Positions 27,602 through 37,800 of a DNA stretch of 64,000 nucleotides are shown piece by piece. The notes beneath the pieces were generated by a model. The model was not told the origin of the DNA and did not search any database. It saw only the letters and a list, made by a program, of their open reading frames with translations. Every line of letters starts with the position of its first letter. Within the stretch, counting starts at the first letter, position 1. A program made the translations under genes and the position numbers. This DNA is from Chryseolinea lacunae. GTDB lineage: Bacteria; Bacteroidota; Bacteroidia; Cytophagales; Cyclobacteriaceae. The stretch covers positions 248,001 to 312,000 of the forward strand of contig NZ_JAERRB010000001.1 in the NCBI RefSeq assembly GCF_016735595.1, in the 5' to 3' direction.

Positions 27602-29527
27602 TTATACCTCCTCTCCCACCATGTTGCTATCCTGCCGCACCGTGAACGTGAAGGTTGAACCTTTGCCCAACTCGCTGGTGGCCCATATGGAGCCGCCGTT
27701 TTTTTCGATAAATTCTTTTGTGAGCAACAGACCAATGCCTGCACCTTTCTCTTGCAGCGTGCCCGGGTTAGAGAAGTGGGTTTCTACATTAAACAGCTTT
27801 CGCAAATCGGCCGAGGTCATGCCCACGCCCGAGTCGGTCACCGAAATCTCTACCAGGTCGCCTTTCAGTTTTTCGCGTACCATAATGAGGCCACCGGGCT
27901 TGCTGAATTTGAGTGCATTGGCCAGCAAGTTCCGGATGATGAGGCTGATGTGGTTTCGGTCTACCAGCACCGAAAGTGTTTCGTCTATCTCGTTCACAAC
28001 GGTCACTTCTTTCTGTCGTGCAATTTCGGTGAAGAGCTGAATCTTCTCTTCCACAATGGGCCGCACCTTCAAAAATGTAGGATGACTTTGCAGGCCGTTC
28101 AGCTGCGACTGCGCCCAGAACAAAAGGTTGTCGAGGTCTTCGCGCACGGTGTCCAGATTCTGGCGGAGCTTTTGTGTGGTGGTCAGAAATTCTTCGCGCG
28201 AAAGTTCTTCCACGCTCATGATGTCCATCAGGCCACGCAAGCTGGCCAGGGGGCTGCGCAAGTCGTGGCTGATAATGGAGAACAGTTTGTCTTTGGTGAT
28301 GTTGATGTTGCGCAGCTGTTGTGCCTGGTGCTCGATCTCCATGTTCTTGGCATTGAGCTCGTCGTTGGCGCGTTTCTTCACGCGGTTGTTATAGAGTAAC
28401 ACAAACGCCAGAATGGCCATGAGCACAAACGAACCGGCAGAGAAATAGATCCAGATGCGCTGGCCGTTGAGTTCTTCTTTTTTGAGAAGCGAATCTTTCA
28501 GCAGCAACGCAATTTTTGCTTCCTTCATTTCCGAATCGAAGCGTGCCTGCATGAGGGCCATCTGCTCGCCGTTGCGCTGGTTGTGCAGCGAATCGTGCAC
28601 GGCCAGGTATTGCGTTTGATAGTCGAAAGCTTTGTTGATTTCTTTTCGGGACGCATAGATTTCCGACACCAGTTTGAGCGAACGTTCCAGTTCGTTCTTA
28701 AAATCGTATTTGCTGGCCAGCGTGATGTTTTGCAACAGGTATGACAGGGCGCGATCGGTGTCGTGCAGGAGGTAGTAGGCTTTGCCGATGCGGTGGAGTG
28801 TCGACACTTTCAGAAAAACGTTCTGGAGCTGATCGGCAATCTTCACCACATTTTCAAATTTCTTCAACGCACTCTCATAGTTTTTCTCGTGCACGTCGAT
28901 GTCGCCGAGAGTGCGGTTGGAAAAGCCTACCAGAAAAAGTTTGTCTTTGCCGTGGCTCCATTTCAATGCACGTTCTGCATAGACGCGGGCCGAATCGTAT
29001 TGCTGCATGCCGAGAAACGAGAATGCCACATTGTTGATGCTGCGCGACATGGACAGGCTGTCGCGGATGGTGGTGCTGATTTCGTAGGCTTTTTTGAAGT
29101 TGGCAATCGCCACCACATATTGCTTTTGTTCGTAGCGTATGGCCGCCACGTTGTTGAGGCAGCGTGAGATAGCCGAGGCGTCGTGAAATTTTTCGGCGAT
29201 GGCCAGGGCCTCCGTCGACAGTTCGAATGCTTTTGAATAGTCGCCTTTGCGATAGTAGATCCAGCCGAGGTTTTCGAGTGCCTGCCCCTTGCCGCGTTCG
29301 TAGTTGATCACCACGGCGAGGTCGTGCGCCTGCTGACCATAATCAAGGGCTTTGGTGTTGTCGCGTTCGCGAAGACTGGTCACCAGTTTGTTCAGCAGCC
29401 ATACCTTTGTTGTGTCTGACGGAATATTTTTGACAAGACTCTCCAGGCTATCTGTTTCGCTCGTTTGCGCAAAGCAGAAAACCGGAAGCAGGGACAAAAC
29501 AAGGACAAAGATTGCCCGGTATCGCAT
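27602..29527 (-). CDS. TPR-containing sensor histidine kinase
   Basis: A membrane histidine kinase of 641 residues. It has a signal peptide (residues 1-20), a periplasmic array of TPR units over about 40-330 (GQALENLGWIYYRKGDYSKAF, AFSFLGMQQYDSARVYAERAL, GKAYYLLHDTDRALSYLLQ), a helix near 375-395, a coiled linker, then HisKA with SIISHDLRSPLASLRG and HATPase with NLLANALKFS, DSGVGM and GAGIGLLLTKEFIE. No response-regulator gene is adjacent, so it is an orphan kinase here. The TPR part probably senses protein partners in the periplasm. Confidence 0.87.
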   Translation of the reverse strand: MRYRAIFVLVLSLLPVFCFAQTSETDSLESLVKNIPSDTTKVWLLNKLVTSLRERDNTKALDYGQQAHDLAVVINYERGKGQALENLGWIYYRKGDYSKAFELSTEALAIAEKFHDASAISRCLNNVAAIRYEQKQYVVAIANFKKAYEISTTIRDSLSMSRSINNVAFSFLGMQQYDSARVYAERALKWSHGKDKLFLVGFSNRTLGDIDVHEKNYESALKKFENVVKIADQLQNVFLKVSTLHRIGKAYYLLHDTDRALSYLLQNITLASKYDFKNELERSLKLVSEIYASRKEINKAFDYQTQYLAVHDSLHNQRNGEQMALMQARFDSEMKEAKIALLLKDSLLKKEELNGQRIWIYFSAGSFVLMAILAFVLLYNNRVKKRANDELNAKNMEIEHQAQQLRNINITKDKLFSIISHDLRSPLASLRGLMDIMSVEELSREEFLTTTQKLRQNLDTVREDLDNLLFWAQSQLNGLQSHPTFLKVRPIVEEKIQLFTEIARQKEVTVVNEIDETLSVLVDRNHISLIIRNLLANALKFSKPGGLIMVREKLKGDLVEISVTDSGVGMTSADLRKLFNVETHFSNPGTLQEKGAGIGLLLTKEFIEKNGGSIWATSELGKGSTFTFTVRQDSNMVGEEV

Positions 29528-29666
29528 AGGGGGATAAAGTGACTTTTCCAGTCATGCAACTTCGGGACACCCTTACTCAAATTCTAGTCAAAAAAGTAGT
29601 AAAACCTACATGTCCGCTGCTTTAAAAAAGAATCCACAAAAACTCCCCTAACCCGCTGGATATTAG

Positions 29667-32144
29667 TCAGAATCGCTGGCAGGCAGCGTCCTCCTGCTGG
29701 CCAATGGGCGCTCCCGGCGGCGGTGTGAGCAATTTCTCGCGTTTGTAGTCTTCGGGATTGTTCTGGAACGTGCGGATCCGGTTCAGGGCGAAGGTGTAGT
29801 GTGCCCTCCAGTCTTCGTTGGCGGTGATTTTTACTCGTTCGGTCATCCAGTTCCGCAGTTGCTCCACCTTCAAATAAGCAATAGCCCGCACTTGATTTGA
29901 CGCGTCCGGATCGAGGGACAAAGTCATCAAATTATCCAGCAAAACGTTGTTTACGGTGATCTGGAGTGCGCCTTCGTATCCGTTTTTCGAGGCACTTTTC
30001 ACGGTGGCCGCGATCACTTTGTCGAGCACGCTTTCCAGCGACGGTTGCTTTTCATCGCGGGCATGATACTCCACCAGGCGGCCGGCCCGCGACGGATGCA
30101 GCAACAGGCTCAGCGTCATGTCGGCAGCGCTTTCGGCGGCGGTCAGCGCGTCGAAGGTCAGCTCGGTCCTGATTTTCACCACCTCGCGGTGGCGGTCGAA
30201 GCCGAGGGGACGCGGAGGTATGATCTTCAATAAATCTTCTGGAAACATCAGACTTGCAGGGGCAATTGTTTTCAATAATACATCCAGGGCCTTCATTTGT
30301 TCGGCCGGCGCCACCATTTCGGTCACCGGCTGGCCGTCGCCGCGAAGGGCGTAGCGGTAGTTCAGGCCACCAATCAGCTTCACGCAGGCTTCCGTTTGGT
30401 AGCGGTGAAAGAAGTACATGGGCACCAGCGCTTCTTCAAGTGTGGCCATAGGCGCACCGGGTTTGATGTTGTTGACGCCAAAGTTTTTCAGCACCACCGT
30501 GCGGATGTCGAGCACGCGACTCAATTCGTCTGCCGGATTTTTGCCGTTGTCCCACAAGTGGGCATAGGGATGCGAACCACCGGTGGGGCGTGCATCCTGG
30601 TCGGAAAGAAACGTGAGGCCGGTTTTCAGCGATTGTTGTATGATGTTGTTCAGCGCCGATTTTTCGTCGGTGCCCGAAGGGAAATCCTGGTAGCCATAGG
30701 TGATTGCCACTTTATCCCACGGGCCAATCTTGTCGTCGTAGGCATGGCTGAGATCAACTTTGCCATTCGTCAACGCCACATACGGATGGGGATAGTCCAT
30801 GACGGAGGCCAGGTTTTCGGTGCTCGACGAATAGGCATGGGCCAGGCCCAACGTGTGCCCTACTTCGTGCGCAGCCAGTTGACGCAAGCGCGCCAAAGCC
30901 ATGGCTTCCATTTCTTTCGACACGGGCTTGCCCTCTTCATAGGGCGCCAGCAGTCCTTCGGCAATGAGATAGTCCTGGCGAACACGTAGCGACCCGAGGG
31001 TCACGTGTCCTTTAATGATTTCGCCGGTGCGAGGGTCGATCACCGAGGCGCCATAGGACCAGCCGCGCGTGGAGCGATGCACCCAGTTGATCACGTTGTA
31101 GCGCACGTCCATGGGGTCGGCATCTTCGGGCAGCAATTCAACACGGAAGGCATCTTTATAGCCCGCCGCCTCAAAGGCCTGGTTCCACCACCGTGCACCA
31201 TCCAGCAACGCCGAACGGATGGGTTCGGGTGTGCCTCGGTCGAGGTAATAGACTATAGGTTCAACGGCCTCGCTAAGCGCCGCTGTGGGGTCTTTCTTTT
31301 TCAGGCGATGGCGTGTGAGCAATCGTTTCTCGATCGGTTCGGCAATGGGTGTGGCATAGTCGTAGTACGAGATATTGAAATAGCCGGCACGCGGATCGAA
31401 CGTGCGTGGCGCATAGTTGTTGTCGGGCAATTGAATGAACGATTTGTGTTGGCGCACCGTCACGCTGGAAGGTGATGGCGTCACGCTGCGGATGTAGTTG
31501 CCCGCAGGATCGCCGGCAAACGTCAGCGTGGCTTCAAATTCTGAATTCTGGGGAAAGTTTTTTGTGCGTGGCAAATAGAAGGCCGAGCGTTTCGTATCCA
31601 GGCGATAGTTACCTTGTTTGGTTTCGGCCAGCGTTTCGCTCACACCCTGTGCATCCTCCATCAGGAAATCGGTGGCTTCCACCAACACCTTCCCGCCTTC
31701 TTCGGCCTCCACCTTGAACCCGTGCAGCACCGACTGTGCAAAGGCTTCTTCCACCGCCCTGCGTTCGTCTTTGTTAGCGGAAATGGCGCGATAGAAATAA
31801 TTCGGTTGTACCAGCAATACCTTCGGACCACGGCGTTCGAACTTCACCACCTGCTCTGCTCCCAACTTTCCACGATCGAGACCTATATCGTTTGAACCCA
31901 CCCCTGTGGCAAGGGAATAGACATATAAAAACTCTGTATCAAACTTGTCTATGACGAGAAAGATCTTGTCCTGCTTCTCATCATAATAATATTCGAAATA
32001 GCCTGGGAATTTCTGAAGCCCCGCCACTTTCGCAGCGATGGGCGACGAGGTTGCGGCAGGTTCAGGATCGCCTTTTTTGCGTTGTGCCACGGCGGAAAGT
32101 GAAAGCATGAACAACAACAGAACGAGGGTATGACTCAGCTTCAT
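29667..32144 (-). CDS. Secreted zinc metalloprotease (DUF5117/DUF5118 type, metzincin-like)
   Basis: An exported protein of 825 residues with a signal peptide ending near SAVAQR. The N-terminal half (about 35-330) has the DUF5118/DUF5117 pattern seen in a large Bacteroidota metalloprotease group: FPGYFEYYYDEKQDKIFLVID, then FLYVYSLATGVGSNDIGLDRG. The zinc site HEVGHTLGLAH is a full HExxHxxGxxH metzincin signature, with a later SVMDYPHPY Met-turn-like element. The rest is helical. The gene is next to the SusCD locus on the same strand (163 bp gap, terminator between), so it may cleave proteins to feed it. The substrate is not known. Confidence 0.88.
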   Translation of the reverse strand: MKLSHTLVLLLFMLSLSAVAQRKKGDPEPAATSSPIAAKVAGLQKFPGYFEYYYDEKQDKIFLVIDKFDTEFLYVYSLATGVGSNDIGLDRGKLGAEQVVKFERRGPKVLLVQPNYFYRAISANKDERRAVEEAFAQSVLHGFKVEAEEGGKVLVEATDFLMEDAQGVSETLAETKQGNYRLDTKRSAFYLPRTKNFPQNSEFEATLTFAGDPAGNYIRSVTPSPSSVTVRQHKSFIQLPDNNYAPRTFDPRAGYFNISYYDYATPIAEPIEKRLLTRHRLKKKDPTAALSEAVEPIVYYLDRGTPEPIRSALLDGARWWNQAFEAAGYKDAFRVELLPEDADPMDVRYNVINWVHRSTRGWSYGASVIDPRTGEIIKGHVTLGSLRVRQDYLIAEGLLAPYEEGKPVSKEMEAMALARLRQLAAHEVGHTLGLAHAYSSSTENLASVMDYPHPYVALTNGKVDLSHAYDDKIGPWDKVAITYGYQDFPSGTDEKSALNNIIQQSLKTGLTFLSDQDARPTGGSHPYAHLWDNGKNPADELSRVLDIRTVVLKNFGVNNIKPGAPMATLEEALVPMYFFHRYQTEACVKLIGGLNYRYALRGDGQPVTEMVAPAEQMKALDVLLKTIAPASLMFPEDLLKIIPPRPLGFDRHREVVKIRTELTFDALTAAESAADMTLSLLLHPSRAGRLVEYHARDEKQPSLESVLDKVIAATVKSASKNGYEGALQITVNNVLLDNLMTLSLDPDASNQVRAIAYLKVEQLRNWMTERVKITANEDWRAHYTFALNRIRTFQNNPEDYKREKLLTPPPGAPIGQQEDAACQRF

Positions 32145-32224
32145 AAGGTTAAGGTTAACGCCTTGAAGCTAGAAAAAGAAACGCATGTTCGGAAACAACT
32201 ATTCTACAAACGGAAGATCGCTGC

Positions 32225-32259
32225 AAAAGAAAAGGACCGGCTTCGCAGCCAGTCCCTTT
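32225..32259 (-). terminator. Probable intrinsic terminator after the SusCD-linked lipoprotein gene
   Basis: A stem with the arms GGCT/AGCC around TCGC, extended through an imperfect AAAGGAC/GTCCCTTT part. On the minus strand it is followed by a T-rich tract (plus-strand AAAAGAAAA). It lies about 50 bp beyond the stop at 32308. Confidence 0.5.
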
Positions 32260-32307
32260 CGTTGGTATAGGGTGATGCACCGGTTTAGGATGCATCGTGA
32301 AAACCGG

Positions 32308-33222
32308 TCACGGCTTGTACGTCAACACATATCCCTTGCCCGCATTGTTGAACGGACCCTGGCCATAGCCTGCGTCGGTCACAGAAGGGATGGTTAGTGT
32401 CTTGGCGTTTTCATCGTACTGAATGGCACCGCGCCACTGCACACCATAGTCGGGATCGGTCCCCGAAAGCTGGATGTCGCTGCAAACGTCTGTGAAGAAT
32501 CCCACCACAAGCAGATCGTCGAAGCCGCCATAGAAGTCGAGATCATAGTCGAGGTTGAAATTGCTGATGGTGTAAACCCCGCCGCCGTTGGCCGACACCT
32601 GCACGGTGTAGGTGGCGTTGGTTGACTCAACATGCACCTGGTAGTTCCCCGTTTGAATGGTCGAAGGACAACTCACGCCCCACTGCACATTGCATCCTCC
32701 AAAGGAAGGTTGAGCGGGTTGGTTGCATAGTTCCGAATTGAGGGCCACGGTCAGTCGTCTTCCGTCGGCTGTGTTGATAGGGAACGTCACGTTAAATGAA
32801 TCGCCCACGTCGATATCGTCGACAGAATTCAGTTTAAGTGCGCTCACAACATCGGCTCCCGAAATTTTCACGGTCGAGGGGAACGTGGTCACCGAGCGAA
32901 TCAACACCGGGGCAAACACCGAATCCACATACTTGTCCTGGAAGGGATCGTAGTTGCGGCCTTTGTCGGTATAGACCAGCATGAGATCAACCGAATTGAT
33001 GGTGGTCACATCAAACCCATCCACGTCGATGGCAAACTCCACATACTCATCGGCCAGCGGATTGAGCGCGTTAAAGAATGTGCGATCGCCATTGCGTGTG
33101 ATCTTGGTGACGGCGCCGATGTTGTCGTCCATCTTCGGCCTCACATTATCATCTTCACGACACGATATGGCCGCCAGCAGCACGAGGATGAATGCACTTA
33201 TGTATTTCAATATACTTTTCAT
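32308..33222 (-). CDS. Lipoprotein of unknown function linked to SusC/SusD
   Basis: A 304-residue lipoprotein with signal and lipobox (LLAAISC) at residues 14-20. The mature part is beta-rich and acidic, with two Cys-containing regions (NSELCNQP and CNVQWGVSCPS). It follows susD by 18 bp and has no enzyme motif. Proteins in this third position of SusCD loci usually bind the substrate at the cell surface (SusE/F-like, DUF4843-like or similar), but I cannot match it to a named family. The C-terminal part has a GDY/VNNAG-type beta pattern. Confidence 0.7.
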   Translation of the reverse strand: MKSILKYISAFILVLLAAISCREDDNVRPKMDDNIGAVTKITRNGDRTFFNALNPLADEYVEFAIDVDGFDVTTINSVDLMLVYTDKGRNYDPFQDKYVDSVFAPVLIRSVTTFPSTVKISGADVVSALKLNSVDDIDVGDSFNVTFPINTADGRRLTVALNSELCNQPAQPSFGGCNVQWGVSCPSTIQTGNYQVHVESTNATYTVQVSANGGGVYTISNFNLDYDLDFYGGFDDLLVVGFFTDVCSDIQLSGTDPDYGVQWRGAIQYDENAKTLTIPSVTDAGYGQGPFNNAGKGYVLTYKP

Positions 33223-33240
33223 GATTTTACTTTTTTGGGT

Positions 33241-34857
33241 TTAGTTAACATCCCAGAACACGGGCACCGAAACCAACGGCGCAGGATTGGGTGCATTCGG
33301 ATTCGAAGTCAGCTCGGTGGGGCCAAGCGGGAAGCGCACGGGAAACGGTCCGTTGGGTGCAAGACTGGCCGGCAGATCGGAAGGGAATCCCGTTCTGCGA
33401 TAGTCGTTGTAGGGCTCCACGCCGTTGCCAAACTGTGCAAAGTATTTTTCTTTGATGATCACATCCAGTCGTTGTGCGTCGGTAGTCGCATCGTCGTAGG
33501 CATCTTCGATGTTGGCAATGTAGTTGGCCACTTTTGCTTTCAGGGCAGTGTTGGCGGGCGACGGCGCGTTTTCATCTTTGGCTGCGCCAAAGGCAATCAC
33601 TTTGTCCATCGAAGCCTGAATGCCTTCGGCGAGCAGAGCTTTCGGATCGCCCGGTGTGCCCAGGGTGAGGGCGGCTTCGGCCAGCATGAAACAACGCATG
33701 GCATTGGTGATCCAGGGAGCAACACCTGCGCCGGTAGCAGAAGTAACAACACGTTCGTTGCGCGCGTCATTGTCGTACGAGCCACCGATGGGATACACGC
33801 CGAAGGTGGCGCGCAACGTATTGTCGGCAGGCTGCCCCGAAGGATCGCCGTGGTCGCGGCCAATGTAACCGTCTTTCACATCATCGGGCAAAGCTTTCAG
33901 CAACGGCCAGAAGGGACAGTCGGTGCGCTGTGCACAAGGTTCCGTTTGAAAATCAAGCTCGGCGTTGGTGCCCTGGCGATAGACGTAGTACAAAATGCGA
34001 GGGTCTTCCTTGTTCAGCATAGAATACATGAAGTAGTTGCTCATGTAGAATCCCTTGTTGCCGGCCACGTATTCCTGCTGATAGATGGGGTGCTGGTTGG
34101 CCGGCGAAATGTTCGGGCCAAACTCAAACTGAAAGTCATCGGAATTGTCGCCGATGAATTCGGTGTTTGCATCGTTGAGCATGCTGGTGATCTCTGTGCG
34201 GGCGCGGTTTGCGTCTACCAAGCGCAGGTTCAGGAGCAGTTTCAACTTCAGTGTGTTGGCGGCGCGGCGCCATTGGTCAAGGTCGGAGCCGTAGATCAAA
34301 TCGCCGTTCACCACTTCCTTGTTGGTCTCCGACTGGTCGAGGTCGGCCTTGGCTTCGTCCAATGTTTTGAGCATACCGTCATAGATGCTTGCACCGGTGT
34401 CGAACTTGGCATTGAGAATGGTCTCGCCTTGCAACGCTTCCGAATAGGGAACATCTCCCCACAGATCCACAATGGTGCTGAACAAATACGTTGACATGAT
34501 TTTTGAGATGCCTGCATACCCTTTCAACCCGAGGTCGTTAGATTGTTTGATCACCTGTGCAAAATCTTTTAGGGGATCGGCATACAGCTGATTAAATTCT
34601 GTGTCGGTGAGGTTGCCCTGAATGTTATAGGTGCTTTCGTTCAGGCTATAGAACTGACGCGAAAAGATGGAAGCGTTTTCGTTTGCCGTGCGCATGGACC
34701 AGAAGCCCGCCTCCACAATGGCATTCGGAAACAGCAGATCGATTTCGGCCGTGCTGGGGTTGTTCGGATTTTCGTTCACATCCAGAAAGCTGCTACAGGC
34801 GCCCATCGCCGACAGGCCCGCCGCCAGGAAGAATATTCGAATGAGTTTTGTTTTCAT
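33241..34857 (-). CDS. SusD/RagB family nutrient-binding outer membrane lipoprotein
   Basis: A surface lipoprotein of about 538 residues, with signal and lipobox GACSSF followed by LDVNENPNNPS, the typical start of the SusD-like_2 group. Helical TPR-like segments (AKDFAQVIKQSNDLGLKGYAG, DGMLKTLDEAKADLDQ, WRRAANTLKLKLLLNLRLVD) form the SusD fold. It caps the SusC channel and binds the substrate. An in-frame ATG at 34866 gives three extra residues. It lies 16 bp beyond the susC stop. The DVNENPNNP type of SusD occurs in loci for peptides as well as for glycans. Confidence 0.88.
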   Translation of the reverse strand: MKTKLIRIFFLAAGLSAMGACSSFLDVNENPNNPSTAEIDLLFPNAIVEAGFWSMRTANENASIFSRQFYSLNESTYNIQGNLTDTEFNQLYADPLKDFAQVIKQSNDLGLKGYAGISKIMSTYLFSTIVDLWGDVPYSEALQGETILNAKFDTGASIYDGMLKTLDEAKADLDQSETNKEVVNGDLIYGSDLDQWRRAANTLKLKLLLNLRLVDANRARTEITSMLNDANTEFIGDNSDDFQFEFGPNISPANQHPIYQQEYVAGNKGFYMSNYFMYSMLNKEDPRILYYVYRQGTNAELDFQTEPCAQRTDCPFWPLLKALPDDVKDGYIGRDHGDPSGQPADNTLRATFGVYPIGGSYDNDARNERVVTSATGAGVAPWITNAMRCFMLAEAALTLGTPGDPKALLAEGIQASMDKVIAFGAAKDENAPSPANTALKAKVANYIANIEDAYDDATTDAQRLDVIIKEKYFAQFGNGVEPYNDYRRTGFPSDLPASLAPNGPFPVRFPLGPTELTSNPNAPNPAPLVSVPVFWDVN

Positions 34858-34873
34858 AGTGTTCATCGTCGTC

Positions 34874-37800
34874 TTAGAATGTAATTCTCAGGTTCACGCC
34901 ATATCGCTTTGTTGTGGGGATGATGCCCAGGTCAACGCCTTGCGCATTGCCCGTGAGGTTGCCTTGCAGCCCTTGCACATCGCCAGCACCCAACGACGTG
35001 GTTTCCGGATCGAAGTGAAGATCTTTCGGCATGTTCACTGCGTTGAACCACAGGTTGCGGCCGCTCAGTGAAATGTTTACGGAACCAAACGGTGTTTTCG
35101 AAAGCCATGCCTTAGGCAGTTGATAGCCCAGGCTGATTTCGCGCAGGCGTATCGTTGTGCCGTCGAACACTGAAAATTCTTCGGGGCCACCCGAACCAAA
35201 CGTGTTGATGAAGAACCAGTCGTTTGTGGTAAGCTGTGTGCCGTTGGGAATGGTGTTGCCCTGATCGTCGAGAATAGCTTTTTGCGTGAGCGGATCACCC
35301 AACACGCCGGGAATTACCATGGTCACTTCACGGCCGTGCGGGTTGTTGGGGATGGTGCCCGGTGTGAGACCACGGCCATACACCTGGTTATAGGTTCCCG
35401 ACCAGATGTCGCCACCTTTTTTATAATCCAGCAAAACACCCAACGTAACACCCTTCCAGCTAAACGTGTTGGTCACACCCAACATGAAGTCGGGATTGGG
35501 ATCGCCAATGATTTCTGAATTGGGCGACGTGATGAGTTTACCGGTAGAAGGATCGACCAACAGTTTGCCATCGTCCGAACGTGCGGCCACCGTGCCTTTA
35601 ATTTGTCCGAAGGGAGAGCCCACTTTGTGCACCACTTGCACGCTGTTGCTATAGCCGTTCACAAACACTTCGTCCAAACCGTCGGCGAGCTCAACCACCA
35701 TGTTCCGGTTGCGTGTAAACACTGCGTTGATGTCCCAGCGGAAACCGTTTGCCAGGCGAACTGGGTTGAGGCCCAGGGCCACTTCAATACCTTTGTTGGT
35801 CACCTTGCCAATGTTCACAATGCGGCTGGTGTAGCCCGACGAACCCGGTGCCGTGATGGGCACAATCTGGTTTGTTGTTTTGCGATCGTAGTAGGCAAAG
35901 TCAACACTGATGCGGCTGTCGAAGAAGTTCAACTCCGTGCCCAATTCCCACTCGGTGGTGAACTCGGGCGTGAGGTTAGGATTGCCAAATGCATCGCCCA
36001 CCGTCTGCACATTTTGTCCCTTGAAGGGGAAACCGATGGCGGCGATGTTGTTGCCCAGGCCGTTGTTAGTGAAATAGTTGAACGCCTGTGTCTGATAGGG
36101 CGACACATCGGCACCCGTGCGGCCAATGCTGGCGCGCAGCTTGCCGTTGGTGAGCACATTGCTGTTGAGCTTGAAGGCATCGGAGAAAATGAAAGACGAA
36201 CTCACACCACCATAGAAATAGCTACGCGAGCTCTTGGGCAAGGTCGACGTCACATCGTTGCGGCCGGTCAGGTTCAGGAACAAATAGTCTTTGTAGGAGA
36301 ACGACAAGTCGGCGAAGTAGGCATAGAACCGGCGCTCGGAAACACCACCGCCAAAGGGCGTCACGTTTGCCGTGTTGTCGAGGTCGATGATGCCCGGCAC
36401 AATGATGCGATTGCCAAAGAAGGCCTGACGATCGGTTCTGCGTTTGTTGAGGTTGTGGCCCACAATGGCCTTCAGCGAAAGATCTTCGCTCAGGTCTTTG
36501 TTCACCGTGATGAGCAAGTTACCATCCAACTCCATGTTGCGTATGTCATCCTGTATCACCTGCCCCAAGGCGTTTGACGTGGAGCCGATGGGAAGCGTGG
36601 TGATGTTGTGTTGATTAAATCCGTTGAAGCCCATCTGATAGGTCACGTTCAACCAGTCGGTGAAGTCGTAGCCCAGCGACAGCTTGCCATAGAAACGATC
36701 TACCTTCGACGTGTTGCGCGAGTTGTAGGCCAGGAAGTAAGGGTTGTCGTTGTCGGGACGGTAGAAGGCGGGATAGCCCGTGGCATCCTGGTAGGGCAAG
36801 CCCTTGAGGTCGACGTTTGGCGGAATAAACAACAGGCGTTGTGTGATAGACGTGGCGTTGGTATACAAGCCCGACGTGGGCGGCGAATTCAGATCGGAGT
36901 TCACATAGTTCATACTGCCCACCACATACAGCCCGTTGTCGAGCTGCACGTTGCCACCAAAGTTCACCGACGTGCGCGTGCCTTCGTTGCTGGGCACAAT
37001 GCCCACGTTGCGTGTGCGCGAGATGCCACCGGTGACACGCGCCTTTTCATTTCCACCCGAAACCGACACGGCCGTTTCAAACACGGAGCCGCGCTGAAAG
37101 AAATTCTTTGCCGAATTGTAGGGACGCAGCAACACCGAGTCCCCTGCATATTGCGGGAAGTAGGGTTTGCTGGTGGGATCGTTGTAGCGATCGTAGGGAT
37201 GCGCCACCCAGGCCAGACCCGTTGACGGATCGATGCTATAGATGGTGTTGGCGTTTTGCGGAATCTTCCACACGGGATCGTTCAGATCGAACGGCGCGCC
37301 CCAAACACCAATGTTGCCGTCTACATAGAGGAAGTTGTTGCCCTGCGTGTAGCGTGTTTGATATTCGGGAAGGTTGGCGACTTCTTCAACTGAATAGGAT
37401 GTGTTCAACGAAATTTCCAGGCCTTTGTGCGTGGCCTTCGAACTGGCCTTGGTGGTGATCACCACCACACCGTTGGCTGCACGCGATCCGTAGATGGCCG
37501 ACGCTGCGGCGCCTTTCAGAATGGTCATCGACTCGATGATGTTTGGATCGATGTCGAGCGAACGACTCGATGCCGTAGTGGCACTGGTAAACGAACCTGT
37601 AGCAAATGCCTGTGTGTTGAACGGAACACCGTCAACCACAAACAACGGCTGGTTGTTTCCCAGCAGCGACTTGTTTCCGCGAATGGTGAAGTTTGTTCCT
37701 GCACCCACCGCGCCCCCGGCACCCACAATGTTGACACCGGCCACCTTGCCTTGCAGCGACTTGACTACATCGGGTTCCGACTTCTGCGCAATGCGATCGG